Shown: positions 30,946-39,317, counted from the stretch's first letter. The stretch is DNA of 64,000 bases from Prochlorococcus sp. scB241_528O2 (GCA_000634115.1 JFLJ01000130.1:25702-89701); one strand, 5' to 3'. Notes: generated by a model not told the origin, from the letters alone. Numbers and translations: made by a program.

Positions 30946-31310
30946 GACTAAAACAATTTTTTTTAATAATAATTATCAAACTTAAAAATTAAATAAAAAA
31001 TCTTTAAACACTAATTAAAAAAAAATAATTAGTAAAAGCTCTGGTTAATAAAAATCATCATTTCATCAACCTAATCGTATAGAACAAGATCATTTGTTCG
31101 AAGGTTTGAATTCTATTGCAGATATAATTAAGGTAATCAAGTCTCAGAGAATATAAAATTAAACCACTCAAGAAAAAAGGGTTTAAGTAAAAAATTACTC
31201 ATTAAATGGGTTTCTAGATATTAGGCAACTTTATCCTAGATAACTTTTAATTTTGGTGGAAGATAAATATATCATCTATCCGATTAAAATTAGACAAAAA
31301 AAAAGACTCT

Positions 31311-31455
31311 TGCGAGCCTAGGTGATGGGGATCCCTATAATGACAAATTAAACAAAAACTAACAACCCCATCAATAGGAATTTCTTATGACTCACAAACA
31401 CCATATGTAGTGCTAGTATTATTGAAAGGCTGGGTGATGGGGATTATCCCGCTTT
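31311..31455 (+). ncRNA. Candidate structured RNA with two competing TGATGGGG arms
   Basis: TGATGGGG occurs at 31323-31330 and again at 31435-31442, within similar 17-mers (GCCTAGGTGATGGGGAT, GGCTGGGTGATGGGGAT). CCCCATCA at 31366-31373 can pair with either one. The second arm runs into GGGGATTATCCCGCTTTTT, a weak terminator. The stretch is noncoding, lies in a 900-bp gap and is more GC-rich than its flanks. A small RNA or an attenuator-like switch would fit. Confidence 0.35.
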
Positions 31456-31781
31456 TTGGTTAGGAATGATCAAAAATTATTTGGCTACAAAAATATATAT
31501 AACCTTATTATTAATGTTGAGATTGAAAGTTAAGTACGCAAAAACTACCAATTAATACATTGCAAATCAAACTATAATGAATCACTATGATTAAAGTATG
31601 AATCACTTCTTCTTATTCCTAATTTGATATTGCAGAATAGCTTTTAGATGTTGCACTTCTTTTTATAAATTCTCAATTTTTTTTCTAATTCCTTATTTGT
31701 AGACATTTTTACTATCAAATTATTAAACTCCAGCGTTTGTTGAATTAAATAGGGAATTTCCTTAGTTTTTCGTTTTTAGAC

Positions 31782-31829
31782 CAATAAGTATAAGCGCTTA
31801 TTGATAAGGGGAATTTCTATCGATAAATT
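31782..31829 (+). promoter_or_regulatory. NtcA-like promoter
   Basis: GTA-N8-TAT (31788-31801) differs from the NtcA consensus GTA-N8-TAC by one base and lies inside a 7-bp inverted repeat (CAATAAG, CTTATTG). Exactly 22 bp later is TAAATT (31824-31829), which fits the TAN3T -10 box of NtcA-activated promoters. It drives the 31858 gene in this reading. Confidence 0.5.
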
Positions 31830-31857
31830 AGGCAGAATATTATTTTAGGGGAAATTC

Positions 31858-32001
31858 ATGAGTGGAGATTATGAGACATTAGAAATCAATCAACCAAAAA
31901 TATCATATTTTCAGAAAAGACCAGAAAATAATAAAGAATATTTAGATGAATTAATCAACAAAATTGAAGATATAAAAAACAACATCTCCAAAGCATCTTA
32001 A
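31858..32001 (+). CDS. Small hypothetical protein, 47 aa, behind an NtcA-like promoter
   Basis: A ribosome site (AGGGGAAATTC) precedes the ATG. The protein is soluble and charged (NQPKISYFQKRPENNKEYLD, ELINKIEDIKNNISKAS), with a helical C-terminal half. No family is recognised. The promoter suggests nitrogen control. Confidence 0.6.
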   Translation: MSGDYETLEINQPKISYFQKRPENNKEYLDELINKIEDIKNNISKAS

Positions 32002-32122
32002 TGAAAGGAAAAGTGCAAAAAAATTTGACGAACTTGTAAAATAAAATGTCTACAAAGACCAGCTAGCTAATATATATATGTATTTATTGAAAAGAAGTTT
32101 TATGACAAAATAAAGTACACTA

Positions 32123-32353
32123 ATGAGCTCAAATTTCCTATCAAACATTCTAATCGCCACAAACATTATTCTAGTTATTGGTTCTTTTGCAATTGTTTTA
32201 AAGCTCTCACCAATAACAAATTTACTTCAATTGAAAAATCTATTTATTAAATATTTAAAACATCAAATTGATCGAGAAACACTTATCAAAAAGCTAAAAT
32301 TAATTAAAAGAGCAAATCCATATATTATTTGCGATTCTATTCTTAAAAGTTAA
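32123..32353 (+). CDS. Hypothetical membrane protein, 76 aa
   Basis: One helix (ILIATNIILVIGSFAIVL) followed by a basic helical tail (IKYLKHQIDRETLIKKLKLI). It lies 31 bp before the DUF3721 gene and may share its transcript. No family is recognised. Confidence 0.5.
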   Translation: MSSNFLSNILIATNIILVIGSFAIVLKLSPITNLLQLKNLFIKYLKHQIDRETLIKKLKLIKRANPYIICDSILKS

Positions 32354-32384
32354 AAAGGAGGAAAGAAAAATATTTAAAAAATTC

Positions 32385-32636
32385 ATGCCTAATACATATA
32401 CCAAATTTGAAGGAATACATATTCTTCTTGGAAAGTTAAAAATTTTAATTTTTTTCTTTTTCTTATCCCAAAATATAAATTATTATTCATATGCACATAT
32501 GAGAGGAACATTTTCTTCAGAACAAAATGCTGTTAAAAGATCTTTAGAACTTGGTTGCGAAGGAATACATAAGAACAAAGATAAATGGCTTCCATGCGAA
32601 AACGAAAAAGAATTACATAAGTACTTAAGGAAATAG
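32385..32636 (+). CDS. DUF3721-like exported protein
   Basis: 83 residues. An unusually long N-terminus ends in a hydrophobic signal (KLKILIFFFFLSQNINYYSY), likely cut after SYA. The mature part SLELGCEGIHKNKDKWLPCE matches the Cys/His pattern of the 17715-17927 lipoprotein (GC-x-GxH-x8-PC). It abuts the 32637 gene with no gap, so the two form a unit. Confidence 0.65.
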   Translation: MPNTYTKFEGIHILLGKLKILIFFFFLSQNINYYSYAHMRGTFSSEQNAVKRSLELGCEGIHKNKDKWLPCENEKELHKYLRK

Positions 32637-32897
32637 ATGAAAAAAATTAAAACAAAAAAAAGGAACCTACACAGAACAACTGCAGTAATTTCTTCAATAC
32701 CTTTGCTTATTACTATTATATCAGGGACTATCTATAGTTTTCTTCAACCATTAGAAGTAGATGCTTTTTGGTTGATCAAATGGCATACAGGTGATTTTGG
32801 CATTATTAATTTGCAACCTTTTTATTCTATATTTCTTGGTATTACTTCTATAATTTCCGTAATATCTGGCATTAGATTATTAAGAGAAAATTATTAA
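32637..32897 (+). CDS. PepSY-like transmembrane protein
   Basis: 86 residues with two helices (TTAVISSIPLLITIISGTIY and FYSIFLGITSIISVISGIRL). LHR at residues 15-17 and KWHTGDFG in the loop are the conserved His positions of PepSY-associated membrane helices, which may bind haem or metal. Its ATG directly follows the TAG of the DUF3721 gene, suggesting joint work, perhaps in metal handling at the membrane. Confidence 0.65.
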   Translation: MKKIKTKKRNLHRTTAVISSIPLLITIISGTIYSFLQPLEVDAFWLIKWHTGDFGIINLQPFYSIFLGITSIISVISGIRLLRENY

Positions 32898-32953
32898 ATT
32901 TTGCAAACTATAGATTAAAGTCTAATTAATAAGTAGCATTTCTTAGCCGCTCA

Positions 32954-33123
32954 CTAAGAAAACATTCTTACCAGTAACATTGTCGCAATACCTATATAAG
33001 GATATTTTTTAATTCTTAATTTAGTATTTGAAATCCATGAAAAGTATCTATGGGATTTATTAAGTGGAACTTCTTTCTTCTAGGTAGTAAGCCCAAATCC
33101 TCCAATCTTTTAGCTTCGCCCAT
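32954..33123 (-). pseudogene. Frameshifted DUF2839 paralog
   Basis: MGEAKRLEDLGLLPRRK is the hallmark start of DUF2839. After one frameshift it continues KEVPLNKSHRYFSWISNTKL and IKKYPYIGIATMLLVRMF to a stop. The intact paralog is at 35457-35672 (MGEAKRRKNLGIPPREK). Confidence 0.65.
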
Positions 33124-33228
33124 AATTTTTTAAATTGATTTATGTATAAATATAAAAAATTAAGTGCTAATAATTAGAGTGAATATTAAAAAAGTCCCCC
33201 TTTACGACTAAAGGTAATTATTTTCAAT

Positions 33229-33348
33229 TTATTTAGCCTTCTTTAAATATAGATTTTTTGTATTTGCCTGATCTGATGTAAATAACAAAATTAATATAGT
33301 CCCAACCAAAAATGAGAAAATCATTGTTAAACCAATAATCTCAACCAT
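33229..33348 (-). CDS. Small membrane protein, SANTKNLYLK family, copy C
   Basis: 39 residues: a membrane helix (LTMIFSFLVGTILILLF) then TSDQANTKNLYLKKAK, the same C-terminal motif as at 1228 and 18785. The upstream region is not similar to the other two, so this is an older relative. Confidence 0.6.
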   Translation of the reverse strand: MVEIIGLTMIFSFLVGTILILLFTSDQANTKNLYLKKAK

Positions 33349-33532
33349 TTTACCAGGCAAATAATTTATAAACATAATTAATAGATCTGTTATTTTAAAG
33401 CTAGCAAGTGTATTTATTATGTAAAGTAAGTATTCTTCCTTAAATTTAAAAAAGAAGTTATTAAGTGTTCCTAACCTTTATCAAATTTTTATCAGACTGG
33501 AATAAGTCTTGTTCTAGCCGGTCAAAAATTCG

Positions 33533-33835
33533 TTACTTAGCTACTCCTATTTTCTTAAGTAATTTTAGGTAAGGTAATGCCCAATTACCAAAGGTAAAAG
33601 ATATTTTCGTATTTGTTGCATTTGGAATTAATGATTTAGAACGTAGAGATGCTAACTTTAAAAATTGTTTGATAGTTTCTGATTCGAGAGTATCTATATA
33701 TAATTTTTTTTGAATAGCTCCATCTTTCTTCTGGGGCAAATAATTTTCTATAAACCATAAAATTTGATCTAACTTTGATTTATTGGTTGAGGCTTTTAAT
33801 TGTTTAGATTTATTTTTAAACATCCTTATCTCCAT
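33533..33835 (-). CDS. Hypothetical protein, 100 aa
   Basis: A basic soluble protein (KLDQILWFIENYLPQKKDGA, TLESETIKQFLKLASLRSKS). The start may be Met5 (MFKNKSK). There is no recognised family. Confidence 0.55.
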   Translation of the reverse strand: MEIRMFKNKSKQLKASTNKSKLDQILWFIENYLPQKKDGAIQKKLYIDTLESETIKQFLKLASLRSKSLIPNATNTKISFTFGNWALPYLKLLKKIGVAK

Positions 33836-33968
33836 AAAATTTTCTTAACTAAATTTGCCATTTATATATTTCAAAGCAATAGTTTAAACATTAATTTTAG
33901 GTTCCTTTAATAATCAAGCATAGGATGAATGATCATTTAAAAATTATATAATTTATATATTTTTTCAC

Positions 33969-34000
33969 AAAAAAAGAGGTTTCAAATACCTCTCTTTTTG
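33969..34000. terminator. Bidirectional terminator hairpin
   Basis: AGAGGT-TTCAAAT-ACCTCT flanked by A7 on the left and TTTTT on the right. It lies just after the stop of the 34018-34188 gene. Confidence 0.65.
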
Positions 34001-34017
34001 ATCAATTGGAAAAAAAA

Positions 34018-34188
34018 TTAATTTTTAGATTCTTTCAATCTAAGTTCTTCTTGTACTTGTCTTATTCTTTCTTCAAATACTGATCTTCTATATGGAGTAA
34101 CTTCTCCATTTTTAGTTGCCAAAAGTTGGGCCTCATAAAGCCTATTGGCTTTGTTGATTTTTTCTCTTATTCTTAAGAGGTTATTCAT
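34018..34188 (-). CDS. Small helical protein, 56 aa
   Basis: A charged, helical, soluble protein (LLRIREKINKANRLYEAQLL, FEERIRQVQEELRLKESKN) with coiled-coil character. A terminator hairpin lies directly downstream. No family is recognised. Confidence 0.6.
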   Translation of the reverse strand: MNNLLRIREKINKANRLYEAQLLATKNGEVTPYRRSVFEERIRQVQEELRLKESKN

Positions 34189-34471
34189 GATCTTATGCAG
34201 TTAATGAGAATCCCGTTCCATATTCTCATGTCATGCGTCCATAGATATAAACTTGGATGAACGTATATTGAGAATAACACTTCCATAAAAATTACATGAG
34301 AGTAATTTTTACTATTTTTTTCGTAATCAATAAATAATGAATAAATGCAAAAAATAATCTCTGAATTTAAGCTATTTCTTTAAAAAATCCTTAATTTTAA
34401 TTTTAGAAAATTAAAGATTTCATAAAAATACAGAGCGACTTTCCTAATAGAGTCTATTGATATTGAGTAGA

Positions 34472-34747
34472 TTATGATAAGAAAATGGTCTGCGATCCAT
34501 CGTTGTTATCCTGTATCAATATTTTTTTATCTGGAAAAAATTCTGATAATATTCTTTTCAAATTAGAATTATCAGAAGGAATTATATTATTAGTAATCTT
34601 TGAATTAATTTTCCAATTTTCATCTACAAATAGCTCTTTATTGTCATTATTTTGTGTTTCAATAGAAGTCTTATTTAGAATCTTAAGTAACAATTCGGAA
34701 TTATGATCTCTAATTTTTTCATGGTTATCTTTGAAATTTTCAATCAT
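34472..34747 (-). CDS. Hypothetical protein, 91 aa
   Basis: A soluble Asn/Asp-rich protein (DNHEKIRDHNSELLLKILNK, LIQDNNDGSQTIFLS). No family is recognised. Confidence 0.5.
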   Translation of the reverse strand: MIENFKDNHEKIRDHNSELLLKILNKTSIETQNNDNKELFVDENWKINSKITNNIIPSDNSNLKRILSEFFPDKKILIQDNNDGSQTIFLS

Positions 34748-34971
34748 TATTTGGAAATCTTATGCTTCTAAATATTGCTTGAAAAATTTTGATAATACAA
34801 GGTATTAATTACCTAAAAAATTTTTCTCTAAAAAATCAGAATAAAATTAAAATATTTTTTGTAAAAAATTTAAAATTAGAAATTTCTAGAAACTAATATT
34901 AATTAAAGATGAATTAATTATTTACATCTCTTTTTAACTTGTTAAGTTTCATATAAAAGGAATCGGAAACA

Positions 34972-35103
34972 ATGCCAAGAGTAATTAACAAAAAAATAAG
35001 ATTTTTAAGATGGTTAAACTCAGGAATGATTTTACCATTTGTTTTTATGGCTGCTACTTCCTCAATTATTCTTTATGGACTTTTATTTATTCTAATAAAA
35101 TAG
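34972..35103 (+). CDS. Small membrane protein, 43 aa
   Basis: A basic start (PRVINKKIRFLRWLN) followed by one long helix (LPFVFMAATSSIILYGLLFI). No family is recognised. Confidence 0.5.
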   Translation: MPRVINKKIRFLRWLNSGMILPFVFMAATSSIILYGLLFILIK

Positions 35104-35112
35104 CTTTATAAT

Positions 35113-35247
35113 TTAAGCAGCTAAGTTTTCCTCAGATTTTGACATAATCATTGATGCTTTTTTTAGTAAACTAACCACTTCTTTTCTTCCAACTGCATTA
35201 TCAACTTGACGCATTATTTCAGAATATTTTTTATTTATTTTTTTCAT
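35113..35247 (-). CDS. Small helical protein, 44 aa
   Basis: A soluble helical peptide (KKYSEIMRQVDNAVGRKEVV, SLLKKASMIMSKSEEN). It converges with the 34972 gene and the stops lie 9 bp apart. No family is recognised. Confidence 0.5.
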   Translation of the reverse strand: MKKINKKYSEIMRQVDNAVGRKEVVSLLKKASMIMSKSEENLAA

Positions 35248-35456
35248 AAAAAATTTTAATTTATTCCAAAATTACAACAAGATTAGATAAAGTCAATCGT
35301 AAATAATTCTCATATTTTATTTTTGTTAATCTTTTAATGAAAACATTTTTTGATCCTTTTATTATCCATTAAAGATTTTTTAATTCATGCTTACAAAGAG
35401 GCATAAATAAACCAATGCCATAGATAAATGAATATTAAACATACGAATCCTTGTAA

Positions 35457-35672
35457 TTAAGCCAAATTCAATGATTTAAAAACATAAAATAAAACTCCGA
35501 TTAAGACTACTATTACAGCTACATAAAAAAGAAAAGGGATAATTGGATATTTATATATTGTGGACCTAACTTTTTGCTGTATAGCTTTTTTATCGAGTTC
35601 AGGCAAATTTATATCTTTATTTTTTTCTCTAGGCGGAATTCCTAAATTTTTTCTTCTCTTTGCTTCTCCCAT
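35457..35672 (-). CDS. DUF2839-family protein
   Basis: From MGEAKRRKNLGIPPREKNK, the conserved basic motif of DUF2839, the protein has 71 residues and a C-terminal membrane helix (IPFLFYVAVIVVLIGVLFYV). The longer frame from 35699 overlaps the previous gene and lacks support. It is the third gene of a tight DUF3764 / 76-aa / DUF2839 operon. Function is unknown. Confidence 0.75.
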   Translation of the reverse strand: MGEAKRRKNLGIPPREKNKDINLPELDKKAIQQKVRSTIYKYPIIPFLFYVAVIVVLIGVLFYVFKSLNLA

Positions 35673-35674
35673 AA

Positions 35675-35905
35675 TTAATACTGAGGTATACCCATACATT
35701 TTAAATAATTATTATCAGCTAAATCTAAAATTTGATTCCATTCTTCACGAGATGCTTCTAATGGGTCTTTAAAATCTTTTTCAAACTTAAGGATACATCT
35801 TTTTTCTATATTTTCTGGGGAATTATAATTCCTTAAAAAATTTATACTCAAATAAGATAATGATGAAAAAACTATAATTATATTAGCAATACTAAAACGA
35901 TTCAT
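35675..35905 (-). CDS. Membrane-anchored hypothetical protein, 76 aa
   Basis: An N-terminal helix (SIANIIIVFSSLSYLSINFL) and a soluble tail with two Cys (EKRCILKFEKDF, YLKCMGIPQY). Its ATG overlaps the TGA of the DUF3764 gene (ATGA), and its stop lies 2 bp before the DUF2839 ATG. Confidence 0.6.
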   Translation of the reverse strand: MNRFSIANIIIVFSSLSYLSINFLRNYNSPENIEKRCILKFEKDFKDPLEASREEWNQILDLADNNYLKCMGIPQY

Positions 35906-36177
35906 ATCCAAAATGATTCTTCCATAGTTGAGAAATCAACTTTGTGACTTTTAATCCATTCACTATTTGCTTGAACAAACTTTTGAATATTTCCCTCAGG
36001 AGCCTGATGGATGCAAATAACTTTTTTGGGATCATTTTTACTGAAACCTCTAAAAAGTGGCTTAATATCAAATTCAGAATGTCTTCTATCTGCTTCTTTA
36101 CTGTCAAAAATTTTTACCCATTCTTTAAATTCACTTTTAATCTTAAAAGAAATTACAGTTGTTATTGTTCTAGACAT
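35902..36177 (-). CDS. DUF3764-family protein
   Basis: 91 residues with the DUF3764 pattern: SFKIKSEFKEWVKIFDSKEA, RRHSEFDIKPLFRGFSKNDP, KVICIHQAPEGNIQKFVQAN. This is a small ferredoxin-like fold family of marine cyanobacteria with no tested function. It is the first gene of a three-gene operon. Confidence 0.75.
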   Translation of the reverse strand: MSRTITTVISFKIKSEFKEWVKIFDSKEADRRHSEFDIKPLFRGFSKNDPKKVICIHQAPEGNIQKFVQANSEWIKSHKVDFSTMEESFWI

Positions 36178-36324
36178 AAATAATAAGTAAATTTAATTTT
36201 ATTATAAAAGGAGTTTGAAAAATTATTTCCAAAATTTATGAACCATTATTAGTAATAAATTATGCATTTGTGTATATACTAAATCTTAGATTTTTGAGTT
36301 GCTTAAACCTAGAAACTTGGAATT

Positions 36325-36429
36325 ATGCAAATCAATAAATCTGCTTCAAAAAAAGATAATAAAAAATCTACTTTTGAGTTTTTAACTTTGAAGAATATTT
36401 TAGATTTACAATGTATGTTGCTAATATAG
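36325..36429 (+). CDS. Possible 34-aa protein
   Basis: MQINKSASKKDNKKSTFEFL and a hydrophobic end. An overlapping frame from 36411 (MYVANIDNIKKNNKLSK) suggests a frameshifted longer gene. Weak support. Confidence 0.25.
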   Translation: MQINKSASKKDNKKSTFEFLTLKNILDLQCMLLI

Positions 36430-36617
36430 ATAATATCAAAAAAAACAATAAGCTTTCTAAGGTGGATTGTGGCATGATCATAATTAGTAAAAAATAATAT
36501 TATATTTCTAGAAAAACGAATTCTGAAAAAAAATCAACCCTCTAATTATTTTTTATTTTCAAATTAATAATTAATATTAAAAAATCTTTTAGATAAAAGT
36601 TTTTTTATTTTTTATAA

Positions 36618-37916
36618 TTAACCAATTCCAAAAAATGAATTTGCAATAAACAACAAACTAAATAAAGTTAAGAAAATTAATCCTATCCAACATATTATCT
36701 TTAGAAACAATCCATATCTATGTTTAATTGGCACCAGTTTACTATTTATAGTATCCATTGCCATCCATGCGAATAACGGTGCCGTAAGGAAACTTCCAGT
36801 CATTGCAGCAAATACAAAATCCTTTACTCCTATACCACCAGACCTTGCAATCAGCAGAGCTATTAATGATGAAAAGATATGCACAATCATCCAAAGTTGA
36901 AATCTATTTCTCTCAGTCTTGGAATCCATGTGCCCAAAGTCAGTGCCACTCAATAATCCTTGAATAGCAGAAATACTTCTCGGATATGCATCTAGGCAAG
37001 TAATTGTAGTGCTAAACATTGCAGAAAATGCGGCAGGTATAATGATCCATTTGGACCAATCACCAATGGATTTGGTGTAGAGGAGTATTAACTTTTGAGC
37101 AAATGAGACTCCACTCCCAGAAAGCATTCCATCTCCAGTGCCATACATAGTTATTGCTCCAAGAGTAAGAAAAAAAACAGCTGTAACAACAGTGATTGTA
37201 TAACCGAGATTAAAATCAAATTCTGCTTCACTGATATTTGGTGTATATTTTGAATCTTTTGCTCTTGAAAACATCCATAAAGAAGGCCAAACACATAACT
37301 CTACTGGGCAAGGCATCCATCCCATTAGAGGTATCAAAAAAGCTAAATTTGTTAACTTCCATGGGCTGATTTCTGGTTCAAAAAAACTCGTACTTAGAGA
37401 CTCATTTATTGAACCTTTTAATAAGAGTGATAGCACTGCAAATAATGTTAAAAAAGTTAGTAGAGATACTAAAATTTTTGAAATTCTATCAAGGGCTTTA
37501 TATTTGCCAAGAATTAATATTATTCCAGAGACAACAAGGATTCCTATAGACAAATCCATAGGAGGGAAAGAAGAGAAAAAGGGAATATTAGTTAATAGAA
37601 CACCAGAAACAAAACTTACAGCAGCAATCGTAAAAGTTCCTGTAATTAGACTAACTATTAGAAATAAAGGAAGATAATAAGAATTCCTCTCTTTGAAACC
37701 TTCTAATAATGATTTACCAGTAGATGCAGTAAATCTAGTCCCTACCAACAAGAATGGGTATTTCAATAGATTAGTAAGAAGGATTAGGCCTACTAGAGAA
37801 AATCCAAACCTCGCACCAGCCGTCGTTGATGACAACAAATGTGAACCGCCAATAGCCGCTCCTGCAAGTAAAATTCCTGGACCCAAACTTTTTTGTATTC
37901 GTTTTGTTAAATTCAT
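36618..37916 (-). CDS. Nramp-like divalent metal transporter with altered motifs
   Basis: 432 residues from MNLTKRIQKSLGPGILLAGA, with about 11 membrane helices. GPG at the start and the overall length fit the Nramp/APC fold. The canonical metal-site motifs are changed: helix 1 has AAIGGSHLL instead of DPGN, and helix 6 has MGWMPCPVELCVWPSLW instead of MPHN. Such changes are known in Nramp-related Mg2+ or Al3+ transporters, so the substrate is uncertain. The frame opens earlier with TTG at 37937, but that would overlap the next gene. Confidence 0.75.
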   Translation of the reverse strand: MNLTKRIQKSLGPGILLAGAAIGGSHLLSSTTAGARFGFSLVGLILLTNLLKYPFLLVGTRFTASTGKSLLEGFKERNSYYLPLFLIVSLITGTFTIAAVSFVSGVLLTNIPFFSSFPPMDLSIGILVVSGIILILGKYKALDRISKILVSLLTFLTLFAVLSLLLKGSINESLSTSFFEPEISPWKLTNLAFLIPLMGWMPCPVELCVWPSLWMFSRAKDSKYTPNISEAEFDFNLGYTITVVTAVFFLTLGAITMYGTGDGMLSGSGVSFAQKLILLYTKSIGDWSKWIIIPAAFSAMFSTTITCLDAYPRSISAIQGLLSGTDFGHMDSKTERNRFQLWMIVHIFSSLIALLIARSGGIGVKDFVFAAMTGSFLTAPLFAWMAMDTINSKLVPIKHRYGLFLKIICWIGLIFLTLFSLLFIANSFFGIG

Positions 37917-37933
37917 GTTTTTAATCAAATAAT

Positions 37934-38050
37934 TCAATTTACTTTTTTAGCCCTTCTAAATTTATTTTTTAATACTCTTTTCTTTACTGCGATATCAGAT
38001 AATGAGTGAGAAATAAAAAGTATAATTAGTAATCCTATTTGAAATTTCAT
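37934..38050 (-). CDS. Small basic protein with N-terminal helix, 38 aa
   Basis: MKFQIGLLIILFISHSLSDI then KKRVLKNKFRRAKKVN. It is directly upstream of the Nramp-like gene on the same strand and may be cotranscribed. No family is recognised. Confidence 0.4.
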   Translation of the reverse strand: MKFQIGLLIILFISHSLSDIAVKKRVLKNKFRRAKKVN

Positions 38051-38078
38051 AAAATATCTTATTACAAATATGCTTTTA

Positions 38079-38195
38079 TCAGATATTTATTTTGTATTCA
38101 ACCTCTTTTCTCCATAAGATCCTCAAAAACCGATCTAAAATATTTAATTTCTTTTTATCAACCTTTTGGAGTTTCTTATTAATTTGTTTTTCCAT
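38079..38195 (-). CDS. Small basic protein, 38 aa
   Basis: A Lys-rich peptide (MEKQINKKLQKVDKKKLNIL, LRILWRKEVEYKINI). It is soluble or membrane-surface bound. It lies 28 bp before the 37934 gene. Confidence 0.4.
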   Translation of the reverse strand: MEKQINKKLQKVDKKKLNILDRFLRILWRKEVEYKINI

Positions 38196-38295
38196 AAATT
38201 ATTACTTAATTATTTTAAATTTAAACTGAGTTAAAAAAAACACAATAAGCAAAACTTCTTAAAATCTTTAAAATTAATTTTGATTTAGGTTGTTG

Positions 38296-38652
38296 TTAAT
38301 TTGATAAATATTTTTCTGCCCTTCTTAGAGCCTTTATTGCCCCTTTATAGTCTAGATTTTTTAATTTTTCCCTACTTTTATGTTCCAAAATTTTTACTAT
38401 TTCATTTCTCTTTATTTCATCAATTTTCAGCTTATGATCGAATATAAGATCGAATTTTGAGGAATACAAACTAGATAGTTCTTCTCTATATTTCTCAATA
38501 ATTTTTTCATCACAAGATTGAGATTTCAATATTGCATTAGCCTTCATTTTATCGTCAATAGCACCTTTGAAATTTCCTAGTTTAAATTTCTTTTCACTTG
38601 ATCTAGTAAGCTTAATAAGATTTGCCAATAGAAATCCACCAGAATGGTTCAT
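38296..38652 (-). CDS. TPR-like helical protein, 118 aa
   Basis: Two TPR-like repeats are visible: KFKLGNFKGAIDDKMKANAI and KLKNLDYKGAIKALRRAEKY, separated by a helical spacer. This implies protein-protein contacts. The partner is unknown. Confidence 0.6.
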   Translation of the reverse strand: MNHSGGFLLANLIKLTRSSEKKFKLGNFKGAIDDKMKANAILKSQSCDEKIIEKYREELSSLYSSKFDLIFDHKLKIDEIKRNEIVKILEHKSREKLKNLDYKGAIKALRRAEKYLSN

Positions 38653-38723
38653 TTTTTATGTGACCTTAAATCAATCCTATCAGCATAAAGAAAAAATAAC
38701 TCATTTTTTAATACTCAAAAAAA

Positions 38724-39023
38724 TTAACCAATAACGATTCCTTTTTCAAGAAGTAAATCAAACACCTCTACACTTTTTGTTTTCCCCATTTTGGGTGGGT
38801 TATGTAAATCTAATATTTCAGCAAGACACATAATCCAATAAGTATTTTTTTTTAAATTAAGCCCTTCACAAATATGTGCGGGGGCCGATTTAAAACAGCC
38901 AAATTCTGTTGATATATTAATGTTCATGATTTGAGTTTCAAGTTCAAGATTTAAGAGTTCTATTTCTTGCTGAGAAAGAGCTATTCCAAAAGAATATGAT
39001 TCAATTAAAAGTTGATAATTCAT
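38724..39023 (-). CDS. Hypothetical protein, 99 aa
   Basis: From MNYQLLIESYSFGIALSQQE, a soluble protein with two Cys (FGCFKSAPAHICEGLNL) and a helical end (VEVFDLLLEKGIVIG). An upstream Met at 39041 is possible. No family is recognised. Confidence 0.5.
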   Translation of the reverse strand: MNYQLLIESYSFGIALSQQEIELLNLELETQIMNINISTEFGCFKSAPAHICEGLNLKKNTYWIMCLAEILDLHNPPKMGKTKSVEVFDLLLEKGIVIG

Positions 39024-39030
39024 AAAAAAG

Positions 39031-39317
39031 TTATTTTTCAAAAATCCAGCGAGTTATTTTTGTGCCATCATAAATATGTCCTGAAGCCTCAAAAATGGGT
39101 TGTGTTTCAGAATTCATAAAATTTTATATAAAACATTTTGTGGACCTTTGAAAATTACAGTTACCCTTTGAGGATTTTCTAATGATTTACCAATATAAAA
39201 TGTTTTAACCACTATTTCTTTAAATAACGTTTGCTGTTACTTAGCATTCATATGTGATTCATACTCATCGAAGGTATTACTTAATTGCAATTCTAGAATA
39301 GACGTTTCAATATTCAT
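39031..39317 (-). pseudogene. Interrupted small hypothetical gene, DUF3764-like in part
   Basis: It reads METSILELQLSNTFDEYESH, an in-frame TAA, FKEIVVKTFYIGKSLENPQR, VTVIFKGPQNVLYKI, then after a frameshift MNSETQPIFEASGHIYDGTK and ITRWIFEK. The layout recalls DUF3764, but identity is low. Two lesions show it is dead. Confidence 0.5.

Noticed and set aside
33060-33110. Possible ninth tRNA fragment (CTAGGTAGTAAGCCCAAATCCT)
   Set aside because: The stretch is fully explained as the start of the dead DUF2839 paralog on the minus strand.
35892-36183. Minus-strand 71-codon and plus-strand 79-codon frames
   Set aside because: Shadows of the DUF3764 gene, which has a clear family pattern and operon overlaps.
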